DNA of 64,000 bases from Bacteroidales bacterium (GTDB lineage: Bacteria > Bacteroidota > Bacteroidia > Bacteroidales > UBA932). Position 1 is the first letter of the stretch; each line of letters starts with the position of its first letter. Positions 28,601 to 36,505 of the stretch are shown piece after piece. The notes under the pieces were generated by a model. That model saw nothing but the letters and a program-made list of their open reading frames with translations. It searched no databases and was not told the DNA's origin. The stretch covers positions 31,803-95,802 of the forward strand of contig JAFYRK010000113.1 in NCBI GenBank assembly GCA_017559545.1, read 5' to 3'. A program made the position numbers and the translations under genes.

Positions 28601-28782
28601 AGTATATGCAACTCCTTGAGAATACGGCTCTTCATCTCTTCCGTAGCCTTATTTGTAAATGTAACGGCAAGGATATGCCTGTATGCATACCTGTCCTCAT
28701 TCTTCAATAGAAGAGTTATATAGGTCTTAGCAAGGTTATAGGTCTTACCTGAACCTGCTGATGCCTTCATGATCCTTATCAT
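25663..28782 (-). CDS. UvrD/Rep-type helicase-nuclease, AddA-like
   Basis: 1039 aa. N-terminal Walker A is KASAGSGKTYNLAK (about 6-19); helicase motifs include LLDEFQDTS, IVGDVKQSIYRWRG, DTNYRS, VMTIHKSKGLDFPYVIIPF and YVAMTRA. The C-terminus has a PD-(D/E)XK nuclease core (VLVLDYKFGEHHKKYETQMKTYSEI). With the adjacent AddB-like gene (3 bp upstream) it forms the Bacteroidetes counterpart of AddAB/RecBCD: processing of double-strand DNA ends for recombination and degradation of foreign DNA. Confidence 0.9.
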   Translation of the reverse strand: MIRIMKASAGSGKTYNLAKTYITLLLKNEDRYAYRHILAVTFTNKATEEMKSRILKELHILATSPASSDYHDAFVPALYSGDAELSDRAAAVLRDILHDYSAFAVSTIDRFFQQTLKAFSREIGQFASYQVELDKDSLVAESVDRVLDSLTQDDTGLLSWLTDNVLEQIEQGGRYSPDANLLGMALRLKSAQRQEELERAGLDEREAYSQQTLTSIRNRCREIVADFRERVRDTAARAVEILKLAQVDPKDSYRGFMKALAVYASLTDRDALVPPTDAFMNRAPYSGKWFADSKAKVLLPKLCPALEGPMQAFCELWTKEYPVYSTACILDEQIYGLGVARELSDAFHELMREKNVLCIDDSNTILKGIIDGSDAPFIYEKIGVRFDHFLLDEFQDTSSVQWSNFSPLLHNSHSQGKENLIVGDVKQSIYRWRGSDWKLLDSAVPAEFPGFKEEVLDTNYRSLSNIVEFNNAYFTAAASVLDKMNGEGGYMSGIYADVEQKVAKKGKAPGSVSVTFCSKEDELEKVLDSIKEVQASGARLSEIAVLVRSNASGQSVASYLIDNGITVITDDSLKVKRSVTVRRLVSLMSLADNPADTVNGYLAESLDVTVPGGCTSLVDMAESLIRALKKSDVDGVIEGEILHIQSFMDHLHEYVASNGNTLRGFLKYWEGEDPSISSPASGESVRVMTIHKSKGLDFPYVIIPFAENIGLFKPDSRWCAPDLSGTPLEGVAEGVYDVTLSRSTESTLFAEHYRKENLLQQVDNINTIYVAMTRAASGMHIIAATPSVKCQDNLKNCKDEDWMPAFTDFSQILYWFLAVSGKIDGVRAVNGEDFVRFDVGDIVDFDAMRKTDDSGTLMFAAGKEGWYPSYELNPGLRLKFSADAVDFFSEDGSTGVEASKRIKGVVLHDVLAKVVVPDDLEAAVDSAYACGDLNAQQARQVKELLQTRLAEAKASGWFPDDPSKVMVEKDIIDVDGQVYRPDRVVIEGGKVLVLDYKFGEHHKKYETQMKTYSEIFHRMGYAEVTAVLWYVQTGECKVI

Positions 28783-28785
28783 AAT

Positions 28786-31713
28786 CTATCTTCCGCAAAT
28801 CGTCTTGAAATCACAATATCCACATACATGCTCGTCCTCTGTCCTTCTGAAACCCACATCCGGATCACACATCTCATCCAGAAGGGTGGATAGATTACCG
28901 GACACCGCGTCAAAGAAAGTCTTGTTCACAGGAACAGTTTCAGGCAATTCTCCGAAAAGCCTTGAGGTCGAATACACACAATTATACAGATTCCGGCCTT
29001 TAACCTCTGCCCTATCCTTCACCAGCAGATCATAGATAAAGAACTGCAACGCAATCTTAGGTCTATCCTTGACATCAGGCATAAATATCTTCTGAGCTAT
29101 AGCCTCCGCATTACCATCATCAATGAATATATCATCATCCAGCACCCGGCCTGTCTTATAGTCCACAACTCTGACCTCGTCCGGACTGAAAGCATCCAGA
29201 CGGTCAATGAAGCCCTTGAATCCGAAACCATGGAATGCGCCGCTCACCCTAAGCTCACGTCCGAGAATCTCGAAAGAATCCTTGCCACTCTCCTGAAGAA
29301 TCTTCAGATCACTCTTGAGAGTCTTCATCACATAACGGACAATCACATCAGTAACCACGAGATTTCGTCCACTGACCTCTACCAGATTCAACTCGTGCTC
29401 GATCAACGAACGCACCTTTGTGCGTATTACATCCTCACGCTCAATCCAGCTTTGTATGTAGTCTCCGGTTATATACCTTAGAGGAGTGACAGACTTTTCC
29501 GCACCCGGAACATCAAAGAAGAAGTCCGAAGCCATCGCCTCTTCCGAGGTATACAGCGAACGCATCACCTCATGGAATATCGTTCCGAACATGCCGGCAT
29601 CAAGACTCTCCGACACCTCATCTTCCCTGACAAGCCCCTTAAGCACAGCATAATAGAATTTTGCAGGACAAGCCAGATAATTCTGAACAGCTGTCGCCGA
29701 AAGCACGGTTTCCTTGATTTTCCTTATATCATCCTCCGTCTTGACCACATCAGGCAGCTGAGCAGTCTTCATGCAATCCATCTGTACTGTATATCTGTTC
29801 AACGGAAGTCCGAAGTGATACTCCAGCTGCTTTATGTAGCGGCTTTCCTCACCAGATTTCATACCCTCTGCGCGCGAGTCAACCAGCATCCAGACATTTT
29901 CCGCACGGGAAATCATCCTATAGAAATAATAGGCCCATATAGCATCCTGAAGTTCATAGGTCGGAAGGCCGAAGCCCTTCCTTAGTTCAGGCGGCACGAA
30001 CGACGAACTCACGCTCCTATGAGGAAATACACCTTCGTTTGAAGACATGATTATAAGATTTGTGAAGTCCAGAGCCCTGGTTTCCAAAGGTCCCATGATC
30101 TGAAGTCCCTTTAAAGGCTCGCCCTTGAATGGTACCGACGACATGCCAAGCAGCTGGCCAAGAAGTCTGACATAGGTCAATGGAAGGACCTCCATATCCA
30201 TAAGACTATCCTGCAGCATATTTATACCCTTATAATACTCCTTGGCATATTCCAGTTCCAAAGCAAGCTGCGGATCAGATACAGCAGAAGACGCCACAGC
30301 AGTCAAAACAGCCTGCTGATATTCGGCAAATGACGCCAGCTGCTTCTTTTCCTTGGATTTCGGATCAGATATGACAGGTCTGAACACAGCATCAAGCAGA
30401 GGGGTTCCACTCAGATCCTCCTGCGGAATATAATACTTGGCTGAGGACTTTACCTTCTGCACAACCTCCATAGTCCTGTCGTCACAAGCATTACGGAACA
30501 AAGGGTTTGAGAAGAGATCCCAGACCTGCTTATGATAGAAATGCCAGCTATTCCTGCGGAATGCCAGATGCAGCTGCATGCCCGAGACCGTCTCCATCAA
30601 TGAATACAGAATACTGCCTTTCATAGGCAATCCCATTGTCACATTCACCGCATCTACTGCCGGAGGGAGAGCATTCAGCACCGGTACAAGAAGATTCTCA
30701 TCCGGAAGGACAATAGCGCAATCATTGAAATCCTTTACAGATGCCAGAATATCAGGAAGTCTCTTAGCTTGACCAACTGACGATGGTACGCTCACCACAT
30801 TGACTGCCGGCACCCCTGCAGTTTCCTCGTCCCATCCGGTCACCTGTGGAAACTCCTTGATATTTTCCCGCATGAAAAGAGACGAACGGTTTTGAGGATC
30901 CTGTATCATACTGCCGCTATAATCCCAGCAGAATTCCGCCCTTGAGGCATCCTTCAGCTTATGCAGAAGAGCCTTCTCGCACTCATTGAGGGTATTAAGA
31001 CCAACAAAGACAAAAACCTCATCATCTTCAAAGACATTCCTGAACACATCATCTACAGCCGTTGCCTTCAATCTTTCCGCTACTCTCCTATATACCATAC
31101 CCTCATATGCAAGGCCGTTCTGTTTCAACAGGTCATTATATCTACAATAAAGCGGGTACAGCAGATTCCATATCTGAAGGAAACGTTCCTTTACTGCCGG
31201 ATTATCCGAGTCCAGATCAACGGTAAGCTTTCCTGACTGGTCACTGAAATGGCTCACAAAGCCTTCTATAGCCTTTCTTTGCGCATCAGTAAGATACGAA
31301 TAATCGTCCTGGAGCTGTTTCAGGTCAGCCACATTTGCAAAGAGCTGCTTAGGATCAGCCAGATATTTATCCACATCATTGAAGTCTCCCAGAATGACAT
31401 CACCCCAGAAGACGAATTCATCCAAAGGTTCAGCCTTTGGGTTTAGCTCAGCATAACACCTGTACAGATACAGCAGAAGACGCACCTTGTCTGCCGGCAC
31501 GGCATCACTGACTTCATAGAAGAAGTCATTTATCGTCAGCATACGAGGCATTACAAGCGGAACAGAGCCTGCCGCTGCAGCCATTGTTTCCGCCAGATGC
31601 TTTCTGAAAAAAACCATGGAGCGTCTGTTCGGAAAGATAAAGCAGCGGGAGCCTATCATTCCCGAATCGTAATAATATCTTGCAACCTGTCTTAAGAAAG
31701 GAACCATATACAT
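28786..31713 (-). CDS. PD-(D/E)XK nuclease protein, AddB-like
   Basis: 975 aa. The N-terminal helicase-like half lacks a clear Walker A, as in the inactive AddB helicase of many Bacteroidetes. The C-terminal nuclease has VRVVDYKTGRVL and an iron-sulfur type cysteine set: CPAKFYYAVLKGL plus the terminal CGYCDFKTICG. Partner of the downstream AddA-like protein (3-bp gap). Likely part of a dsDNA-end-processing helicase-nuclease complex. Confidence 0.85.
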   Translation of the reverse strand: MYMVPFLRQVARYYYDSGMIGSRCFIFPNRRSMVFFRKHLAETMAAAAGSVPLVMPRMLTINDFFYEVSDAVPADKVRLLLYLYRCYAELNPKAEPLDEFVFWGDVILGDFNDVDKYLADPKQLFANVADLKQLQDDYSYLTDAQRKAIEGFVSHFSDQSGKLTVDLDSDNPAVKERFLQIWNLLYPLYCRYNDLLKQNGLAYEGMVYRRVAERLKATAVDDVFRNVFEDDEVFVFVGLNTLNECEKALLHKLKDASRAEFCWDYSGSMIQDPQNRSSLFMRENIKEFPQVTGWDEETAGVPAVNVVSVPSSVGQAKRLPDILASVKDFNDCAIVLPDENLLVPVLNALPPAVDAVNVTMGLPMKGSILYSLMETVSGMQLHLAFRRNSWHFYHKQVWDLFSNPLFRNACDDRTMEVVQKVKSSAKYYIPQEDLSGTPLLDAVFRPVISDPKSKEKKQLASFAEYQQAVLTAVASSAVSDPQLALELEYAKEYYKGINMLQDSLMDMEVLPLTYVRLLGQLLGMSSVPFKGEPLKGLQIMGPLETRALDFTNLIIMSSNEGVFPHRSVSSSFVPPELRKGFGLPTYELQDAIWAYYFYRMISRAENVWMLVDSRAEGMKSGEESRYIKQLEYHFGLPLNRYTVQMDCMKTAQLPDVVKTEDDIRKIKETVLSATAVQNYLACPAKFYYAVLKGLVREDEVSESLDAGMFGTIFHEVMRSLYTSEEAMASDFFFDVPGAEKSVTPLRYITGDYIQSWIEREDVIRTKVRSLIEHELNLVEVSGRNLVVTDVIVRYVMKTLKSDLKILQESGKDSFEILGRELRVSGAFHGFGFKGFIDRLDAFSPDEVRVVDYKTGRVLDDDIFIDDGNAEAIAQKIFMPDVKDRPKIALQFFIYDLLVKDRAEVKGRNLYNCVYSTSRLFGELPETVPVNKTFFDAVSGNLSTLLDEMCDPDVGFRRTEDEHVCGYCDFKTICGR

Positions 31714-31804
31714 TAAAATTTTCCTGCAAATCTACATATTGATAATGCCAAACAATGGCACATGATAAATTTACGGTTTTTTTTGAAAAATTTTGCAAAA
31801 AGTG

Positions 31805-31834
31805 TTGGAGGTTTCGATTTTTTACATACCTTTG
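31805..31834 (+). promoter_or_regulatory. Rubrerythrin promoter
   Basis: TTG at 31805-31807, 19-bp spacer and TACCTTTG at 31827-31834, a near-ideal Bacteroidetes promoter. The predicted transcript starts near 31841 with a leader of about 55 nt. Confidence 0.65.
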
Positions 31835-31895
31835 CACCAGATGCAATTTAGAATTATTCAAATTTAGAAATATCAACAATTTAAATCTTATAATT

Positions 31896-32447
31896 ATGAC
31901 AAAGAAATTCAGATGCTTAGTATGCGGTTATATTCATGAAGGTGAAACAGCTCCACAGGAGTGCCCACTCTGCCACGTAGAATCAGACCAGTTTGAGGAA
32001 ATCATTGAGACAGGAGAGGACCTCGTATGGACAGACGAGCACAAGCTTGGCATCGCACAAGGCGTTGACCCAGAGATCCTTAAAGGACTTCGTGACCATT
32101 TCGCAGGAGAGTGTTCAGAGGTAGGAATGTACCTTGCAATGAGCCGTCAGGCAGATAGAGAGGGCTACCCTGAGATCGCAGAGGCATTCAAGAGATATGC
32201 ATGGGAGGAGGCTGAGCATGCAGCTAAATTCGCTGAGCTCCTCGGAGAGTGCGTATGGGACACAAAGACTAATGTTGAGAAGAGAATGCTTGCTGAGCAG
32301 GGTGCATGTGAGGATAAGATGAGAATCGCAAGACTTGCAAAGCAGCAGAACCTGGATGCCATCCATGACACTGTTCATGAGATGTGCAAGGATGAGGCTC
32401 GTCACGGAGCTGGCTTCCAGGGACTTTTCAAGAGATATTTCAAGTAG
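31896..32447 (+). CDS. Rubrerythrin (N-terminal rubredoxin, reverse type)
   Basis: 183 aa from ATG at 31896. The rubredoxin-like iron site comes first: [21 protein letters not shown] (Cys pairs at about 6/9 and 21/24), then the ferritin-like di-iron four-helix domain with [39 protein letters not shown] and [10 protein letters not shown]. Rubredoxin-first order is typical of reverse rubrerythrins, which reduce H2O2 in anaerobes. It stands alone in its operon, with a strong promoter, in line with an oxidative-stress role. Confidence 0.93.
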   Translation: MTKKFRCLVCGYIHEGETAPQECPLCHVESDQFEEIIETGEDLVWTDEHKLGIAQGVDPEILKGLRDHFAGECSEVGMYLAMSRQADREGYPEIAEAFKRYAWEEAEHAAKFAELLGECVWDTKTNVEKRMLAEQGACEDKMRIARLAKQQNLDAIHDTVHEMCKDEARHGAGFQGLFKRYFK

Positions 32448-32465
32448 GATAATATCAGCTAAGGA

Positions 32466-32906
32466 TTACGCGTCGTCAAGGCCGAGAGATTCGGCCAGGG
32501 ATTCAGCGATATCGTCGGGAACATCGAAATCAAGACTGCTCCAGAGGTCTTCCATCTGGCGGCGGTCTTTTTTCGTTGGACGGCCCGCTCCCCTGTCACG
32601 CTTGAGGAAAAATGTCTCTACCGGTGCACGAAGCTTTGCGAGTTCCTCCGCAGGAGTCAGGTTCTCGGCATAATTTGGAACAAGCCTGGCACCCTGCCTC
32701 TTATCAATAAGCTGCAACACCTTATATGTGTACACGACTGCTCCTTTACGGGCAACGATAGTATCACCGACCTTGACCGTCCTTGAGGGTTTTGTATCTG
32801 CTCCGTTTACACGGACCTTACCGCCCTTGCACGCATCTGTAGCCTCTGTCCTAGTCTTATATACCCTTATGGACCAGAGATATTTATCAATCCTTACTTC
32901 GTCCAC
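32466..32906 (-). CDS. S4-domain RNA-binding protein, Hsp15-like
   Basis: 146 aa with an N-terminal S4 domain (RIDKYLWSIRVYKTRTEATDACKGGKVRVNGADTKPSRTVKVGD), followed by a charged C-terminal tail with RGAGRPTKKDRR. Hsp15 (HslR) relatives bind stalled 50S subunits carrying nascent chains. The start is a GTG at 32906, 2 bp after the manA stop. Likely co-transcribed with manA. Confidence 0.85.
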   Translation of the reverse strand: MDEVRIDKYLWSIRVYKTRTEATDACKGGKVRVNGADTKPSRTVKVGDTIVARKGAVVYTYKVLQLIDKRQGARLVPNYAENLTPAEELAKLRAPVETFFLKRDRGAGRPTKKDRRQMEDLWSSLDFDVPDDIAESLAESLGLDDA

Positions 32907-32908
32907 CG

Positions 32909-34120
32909 CTAACTGAAGAAATTTAATGGTGATGAACCTGCAGGAGCAGAGAAATCATCATCTGCCTCATCCTCAAGGCCCTCATAATCCTCACCTTCAA
33001 GGAATGCCTCAGTGTCAGGATCAATATAAGCATCAAGCGTCTCTTCCGGACATGTCACTGCCTCAAGAAGAATAGTATCACGATCACGTGGAACAAGGAA
33101 AAAGTCCGGCATATCAGCAGGTATGAGGATAGTCTCACCTTTCTTGAACTCGTAGTTTTCCATGCAAGCCTCGCCATTCTCCTTTGTGGAAGGAACCTGA
33201 ATCGATGCTGCTCCCTCAATGCAGACATAAACGATGAAACTATTGAACTTCTCAGTGTAAATATGCAGAGGGTCTGCAAGCTTTATCTTGGAAACATTGA
33301 ACTGTGGACATTTCACGAGCTCCTGAATTACATGATCCTCCTCCTGGCTCTCCTCTCCCCAAAGCGGACCCTTACGATAAACAGAGGAGTCGAAGGCTTT
33401 ATAGTCAATCACATCGATCGCCTCTTCAAGATGCATCTTTCTTGCTGTTTCAGGCTGGAATTCACGGCCCCAGTCATAGAGTCTGAAAGTCATATCAGAA
33501 GACTCCTGGACCTCAGCGACCAGAAGGCCGCCATCAGCGGCATGAACAGTACCTGGAGTGATAAAGACAACATCACCCTTCTTAGGATAAATCACATTAA
33601 GAATCTCCTCTACAGTGCCGTTCTGACATCTTTCATAAAACTCACTGGCTGTAGTATCCCGCTTGAAGCCGCAGTACATCCTGGCACCTGGCTTCGCATC
33701 CATGATATACCATATCTCAGACTTGCCCAGCGAATCATATCTTTCAGCCGCAACCTCATCATCAGGATGCACCTGCACAGAAAGTTTCATGTTGATATCA
33801 AGAAACTTTATCAGAAGAGGGAACTGACGACCGAAATAGTTATAAACATCCTCTCCTACTACCCTTTCAAGGTATGTCTCCATGATCTCGCTGATAGTAT
33901 TGCCGGCAAGCCAGCCATTCTCCACCACCGAATCCTCAATGCCCATATCGGCAAGCTCCCAGCTCTCTCCGATAAGCACATTTGAATCAAGTACTGTCTC
34001 ATTGCCATCCTCATCAACCTCAACGAAATGCTTGCCCAACTCGTTCACCAGGGAGCTTCCACCCCATGGGCGTCTCGACGGAACAGGAATAAACTTCAAA
34101 GGATATAGATTCTTTTTCAT
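32909..34120 (-). CDS. manA: Class I mannose-6-phosphate isomerase
   Basis: 403 aa from ATG at 34120 (MKKNLYPLKFIPV). The type I PMI cupin motifs are RPWGGSSLV at the N-terminus, zinc-binding LDINMKLSVQVHPDDEVA and GKSEIWYIM, and VFITPGTVHAADGGLLVAEVQESSDMTFRLYDW in the middle. It interconverts fructose-6-P and mannose-6-P for GDP-mannose synthesis or mannose use. The C-terminal 30 residues are acidic and not part of the core. Confidence 0.92.
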   Translation of the reverse strand: MKKNLYPLKFIPVPSRRPWGGSSLVNELGKHFVEVDEDGNETVLDSNVLIGESWELADMGIEDSVVENGWLAGNTISEIMETYLERVVGEDVYNYFGRQFPLLIKFLDINMKLSVQVHPDDEVAAERYDSLGKSEIWYIMDAKPGARMYCGFKRDTTASEFYERCQNGTVEEILNVIYPKKGDVVFITPGTVHAADGGLLVAEVQESSDMTFRLYDWGREFQPETARKMHLEEAIDVIDYKAFDSSVYRKGPLWGEESQEEDHVIQELVKCPQFNVSKIKLADPLHIYTEKFNSFIVYVCIEGAASIQVPSTKENGEACMENYEFKKGETILIPADMPDFFLVPRDRDTILLEAVTCPEETLDAYIDPDTEAFLEGEDYEGLEDEADDDFSAPAGSSPLNFFS

Positions 34121-34140
34121 GATATAGAGTTTTAACACCG

Positions 34141-34148
34141 CAAAAATA
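34141..34148 (-). promoter_or_regulatory. -7 box for manA
   Basis: Minus-strand TATTTTTG at 34148-34141 lies 20 bp upstream of the manA ATG. No clear TTG element was found. Confidence 0.45.
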
Positions 34149-34235
34149 CAACAATTAACGGAATTAGAGAACCTCTTTATTGATAATGAGAAAATGTTTT
34201 GCGAAATTAGCAGTTTCGCGCAAAATCCAGAGCTT

Positions 34236-36107
34236 ATGAAAGACTATAGCACAATGATCAGAGAAAACGTGGAGGAGCTATATGAGTCCATTGAAGGAAC
34301 CGTATCAGATATTGATATGGCAAGAATCAAGGACGCATTCGAGCTCGCAATGGAGGCACACAAGGACCAGTACAGGAAGTCTGGGCTACCATACATCATC
34401 CACCCGATAGCGGTTGCTCAGATCGTAGCCAAGGAGTTGGAACTCGGGCCGAATCCTATCATTGCCGCCCTCCTGCACGATGTCGTGGAAGACACACAAT
34501 ATACTCTGGAAGATGTGCATGAAAGATACGGCGATGACGTAGCTCTCCTGGTGGATATAGTCACAAAGAAGAAAAAGGAAAAATACAGTCATTCAAAACA
34601 GGTAGACAACTTCCGCCAGCTTCTGGAGTCGATGCAGTTCGACGTCAGAGCCGTGCTGATCAAGCTGGCTGACCGACTGCATAACATGCGCACCCTTGAA
34701 AGCATGAGACCGGACAAGCAGATGAAGATTGCAGGAGAGACAGACTACTTCTACGCTCCTCTTGCAAACCGCCTGGGCCTGTACCATGTCAAGTCTGAAC
34801 TTGAAACATTATCATTCCGTTTCAGATGCCCAAGAGAATTCAGCGAGATCGACGAACTCCTTACGGCAGAAAAGGCCAGAGACAAGGAATATCTTGAAGA
34901 CATGGCCTCCCAGATCGGGAAAGTGCTTGATGAAGAAGGAATCCACGTCCGCACCCAGGTAAGATACCGTATGCCATACAGCATATGGAGGAAAATGCGT
35001 ACCAAAGGATGCGACTTCGAACATATTTCGGACAAGCACTACATCAGGATCATATTCCCGAACACTACTGAAATTTCGGAAAAGAATATGAGCCTGAAGA
35101 TATACTCTGTGCTTACAGACCATTTCAAGGAACGACCTGGAAGCTTCTCAAACTACATTGATACTCCAAAGGAAAACGGCTACGAAAGCCTACATATCAA
35201 GATCCTCAACAGCAAAGGCACATGGGAGGAGATACATATCGCCTCAGAACGCATGGTGCGCAAGTCAAGGCTCGGATGCGCCGCCGAACAGACAAGCGAG
35301 AATCTCATGATGTGGCTTGAGAATTTCAGGAATGTGCTGAAGAAGGTAGCGGAAGACTCAACGAACCCGAACTTCATTGACGATGTACGTCTACTGTTTG
35401 AATATAACGACGACATCATGGTATTCACACCTACCGGAGAGAACATCGTCCTCCCGAAAGGAGCGACCGCACTTGACTACGCCTTCCAGATACATGGAGA
35501 AATCGGGGAGCATGCGATGTATGCAAGAATCAACGGCAAATTATCATCGGTCAAGACCGTACTGCACCGAGGCGACTGCATTGAGATCGGATTGGGAAAG
35601 GAGGTCCAGATCAAAGCTGACTGGATCGGCCACATGGTAACATATAAAGCAAAGAAAGCCGTGAAGTCATATCTGGCAAAACAGCCGAAGCTTGACTTCA
35701 CAAGGTGTTCATGCTGCAACCCTCTGCCGGGTGACGAAGTTATCGGCTATGGTGAGGATCCTAAGCACCTTACCCTCCACAAGAGAGACTGCCATGAGCT
35801 TATCAGACTTGCATCACAGCATGGAAACCATATCCACGAAGCTGATCTTCGAGAAGATCCAGACACACTCTACCCCGTAAAACTGATCGTGCGCGCAGTT
35901 GACAGATACCACCTTTTGAGTGACCTGATAGACTGCATCACAGAAAAACTGAAGCTGTCAATGACATCTCTCAGCACAGAAACCTCTGACAACATAGGTA
36001 CGTGCACAATCGACTTCTGCATACATTCAGCAGCCGAATTGAGATTTGTCATCAACAGCATCAAAGAGATTGAAGGAGTAGACGAAGTGTCCAGAGCCGG
36101 AATCTGA
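34236..36107 (+). CDS. RelA/SpoT family protein, hydrolase-competent with altered synthetase motif
   Basis: 623 aa from ATG at 34236 (a start at 34194 is possible), shorter than the usual 700-750. Domains in order: HD hydrolase with HDVVED (81-86) and intact HPIAVAQIV; synthetase region with PYSIWRKM, DKHYIRII and NGYESLH; TGS (DDIMVFTPTGENIVLPKGATALDYA); a conserved-cysteine region RCSCCNPLPGDEVIGY; and a C-terminal ACT. The canonical synthetase ExQIRT signature reads EIHIAS, so the usual Gln, Arg and Thr are replaced. I infer an enzyme biased to (p)ppGpp hydrolysis (SpoT-like). Confidence 0.88.
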   Translation: MKDYSTMIRENVEELYESIEGTVSDIDMARIKDAFELAMEAHKDQYRKSGLPYIIHPIAVAQIVAKELELGPNPIIAALLHDVVEDTQYTLEDVHERYGDDVALLVDIVTKKKKEKYSHSKQVDNFRQLLESMQFDVRAVLIKLADRLHNMRTLESMRPDKQMKIAGETDYFYAPLANRLGLYHVKSELETLSFRFRCPREFSEIDELLTAEKARDKEYLEDMASQIGKVLDEEGIHVRTQVRYRMPYSIWRKMRTKGCDFEHISDKHYIRIIFPNTTEISEKNMSLKIYSVLTDHFKERPGSFSNYIDTPKENGYESLHIKILNSKGTWEEIHIASERMVRKSRLGCAAEQTSENLMMWLENFRNVLKKVAEDSTNPNFIDDVRLLFEYNDDIMVFTPTGENIVLPKGATALDYAFQIHGEIGEHAMYARINGKLSSVKTVLHRGDCIEIGLGKEVQIKADWIGHMVTYKAKKAVKSYLAKQPKLDFTRCSCCNPLPGDEVIGYGEDPKHLTLHKRDCHELIRLASQHGNHIHEADLREDPDTLYPVKLIVRAVDRYHLLSDLIDCITEKLKLSMTSLSTETSDNIGTCTIDFCIHSAAELRFVINSIKEIEGVDEVSRAGI

Positions 36108-36109
36108 TA

Positions 36110-36493
36110 TCAGATCTCCTCAAGATGCTCGTAGAAAGATTTTCTTCCAGACATCAGGATCTGAATTGTCCTAGGAATCAGGTCTGAAAGATTAGGGTCC
36201 TTATCAATAAGCTGTTCCGCTACTACCCAGACTTCATCCGTAAGAACCACAGTCTTGATGACCTTCCACTCGACGTTGACCTGATTGGCTGCTGTGAGAG
36301 CATCATCCCTATTGTTATCATCTACATTATAAATGCTAGGCAACGCCAGTTTAAGATACTGATTATCATCATCATCCCAGAAGATGAAAAATGTAAGTTT
36401 CTGATAGTCAAATACGAAACCGAAATCTGTTTCCTGTGGACGGAGTCCCTCGCTTGCGAGATACGATCCGAGATTGCTTTTTGTTGTTCCCAT
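36110..36493 (-). CDS. YbjN-like small acidic protein, copy 1
   Basis: 127 aa, cytosolic by appearance. It looks like a YbjN/type-III-chaperone-like fold: short N-terminal helix, FGFVFDYQKLTFFIFWDDDDNQYLKLALPSIYNVDDNNRDDALTAAN, then DEVWVVAEQLIDKDPNLSDLIPRTIQIL. It is clearly paralogous to the protein at 42560-42931: shared pattern YL..EG..P, FG..F.YQ, DDD, DDNR..AL.A, DEVW, LID..P.L.D..PR...IL. Last gene of the run, 12 bp after the kinase-AAA gene. Specific function unknown. Confidence 0.7.
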   Translation of the reverse strand: MGTTKSNLGSYLASEGLRPQETDFGFVFDYQKLTFFIFWDDDDNQYLKLALPSIYNVDDNNRDDALTAANQVNVEWKVIKTVVLTDEVWVVAEQLIDKDPNLSDLIPRTIQILMSGRKSFYEHLEEI

Positions 36494-36505
36494 AGTGTAT
36501 TTGGA

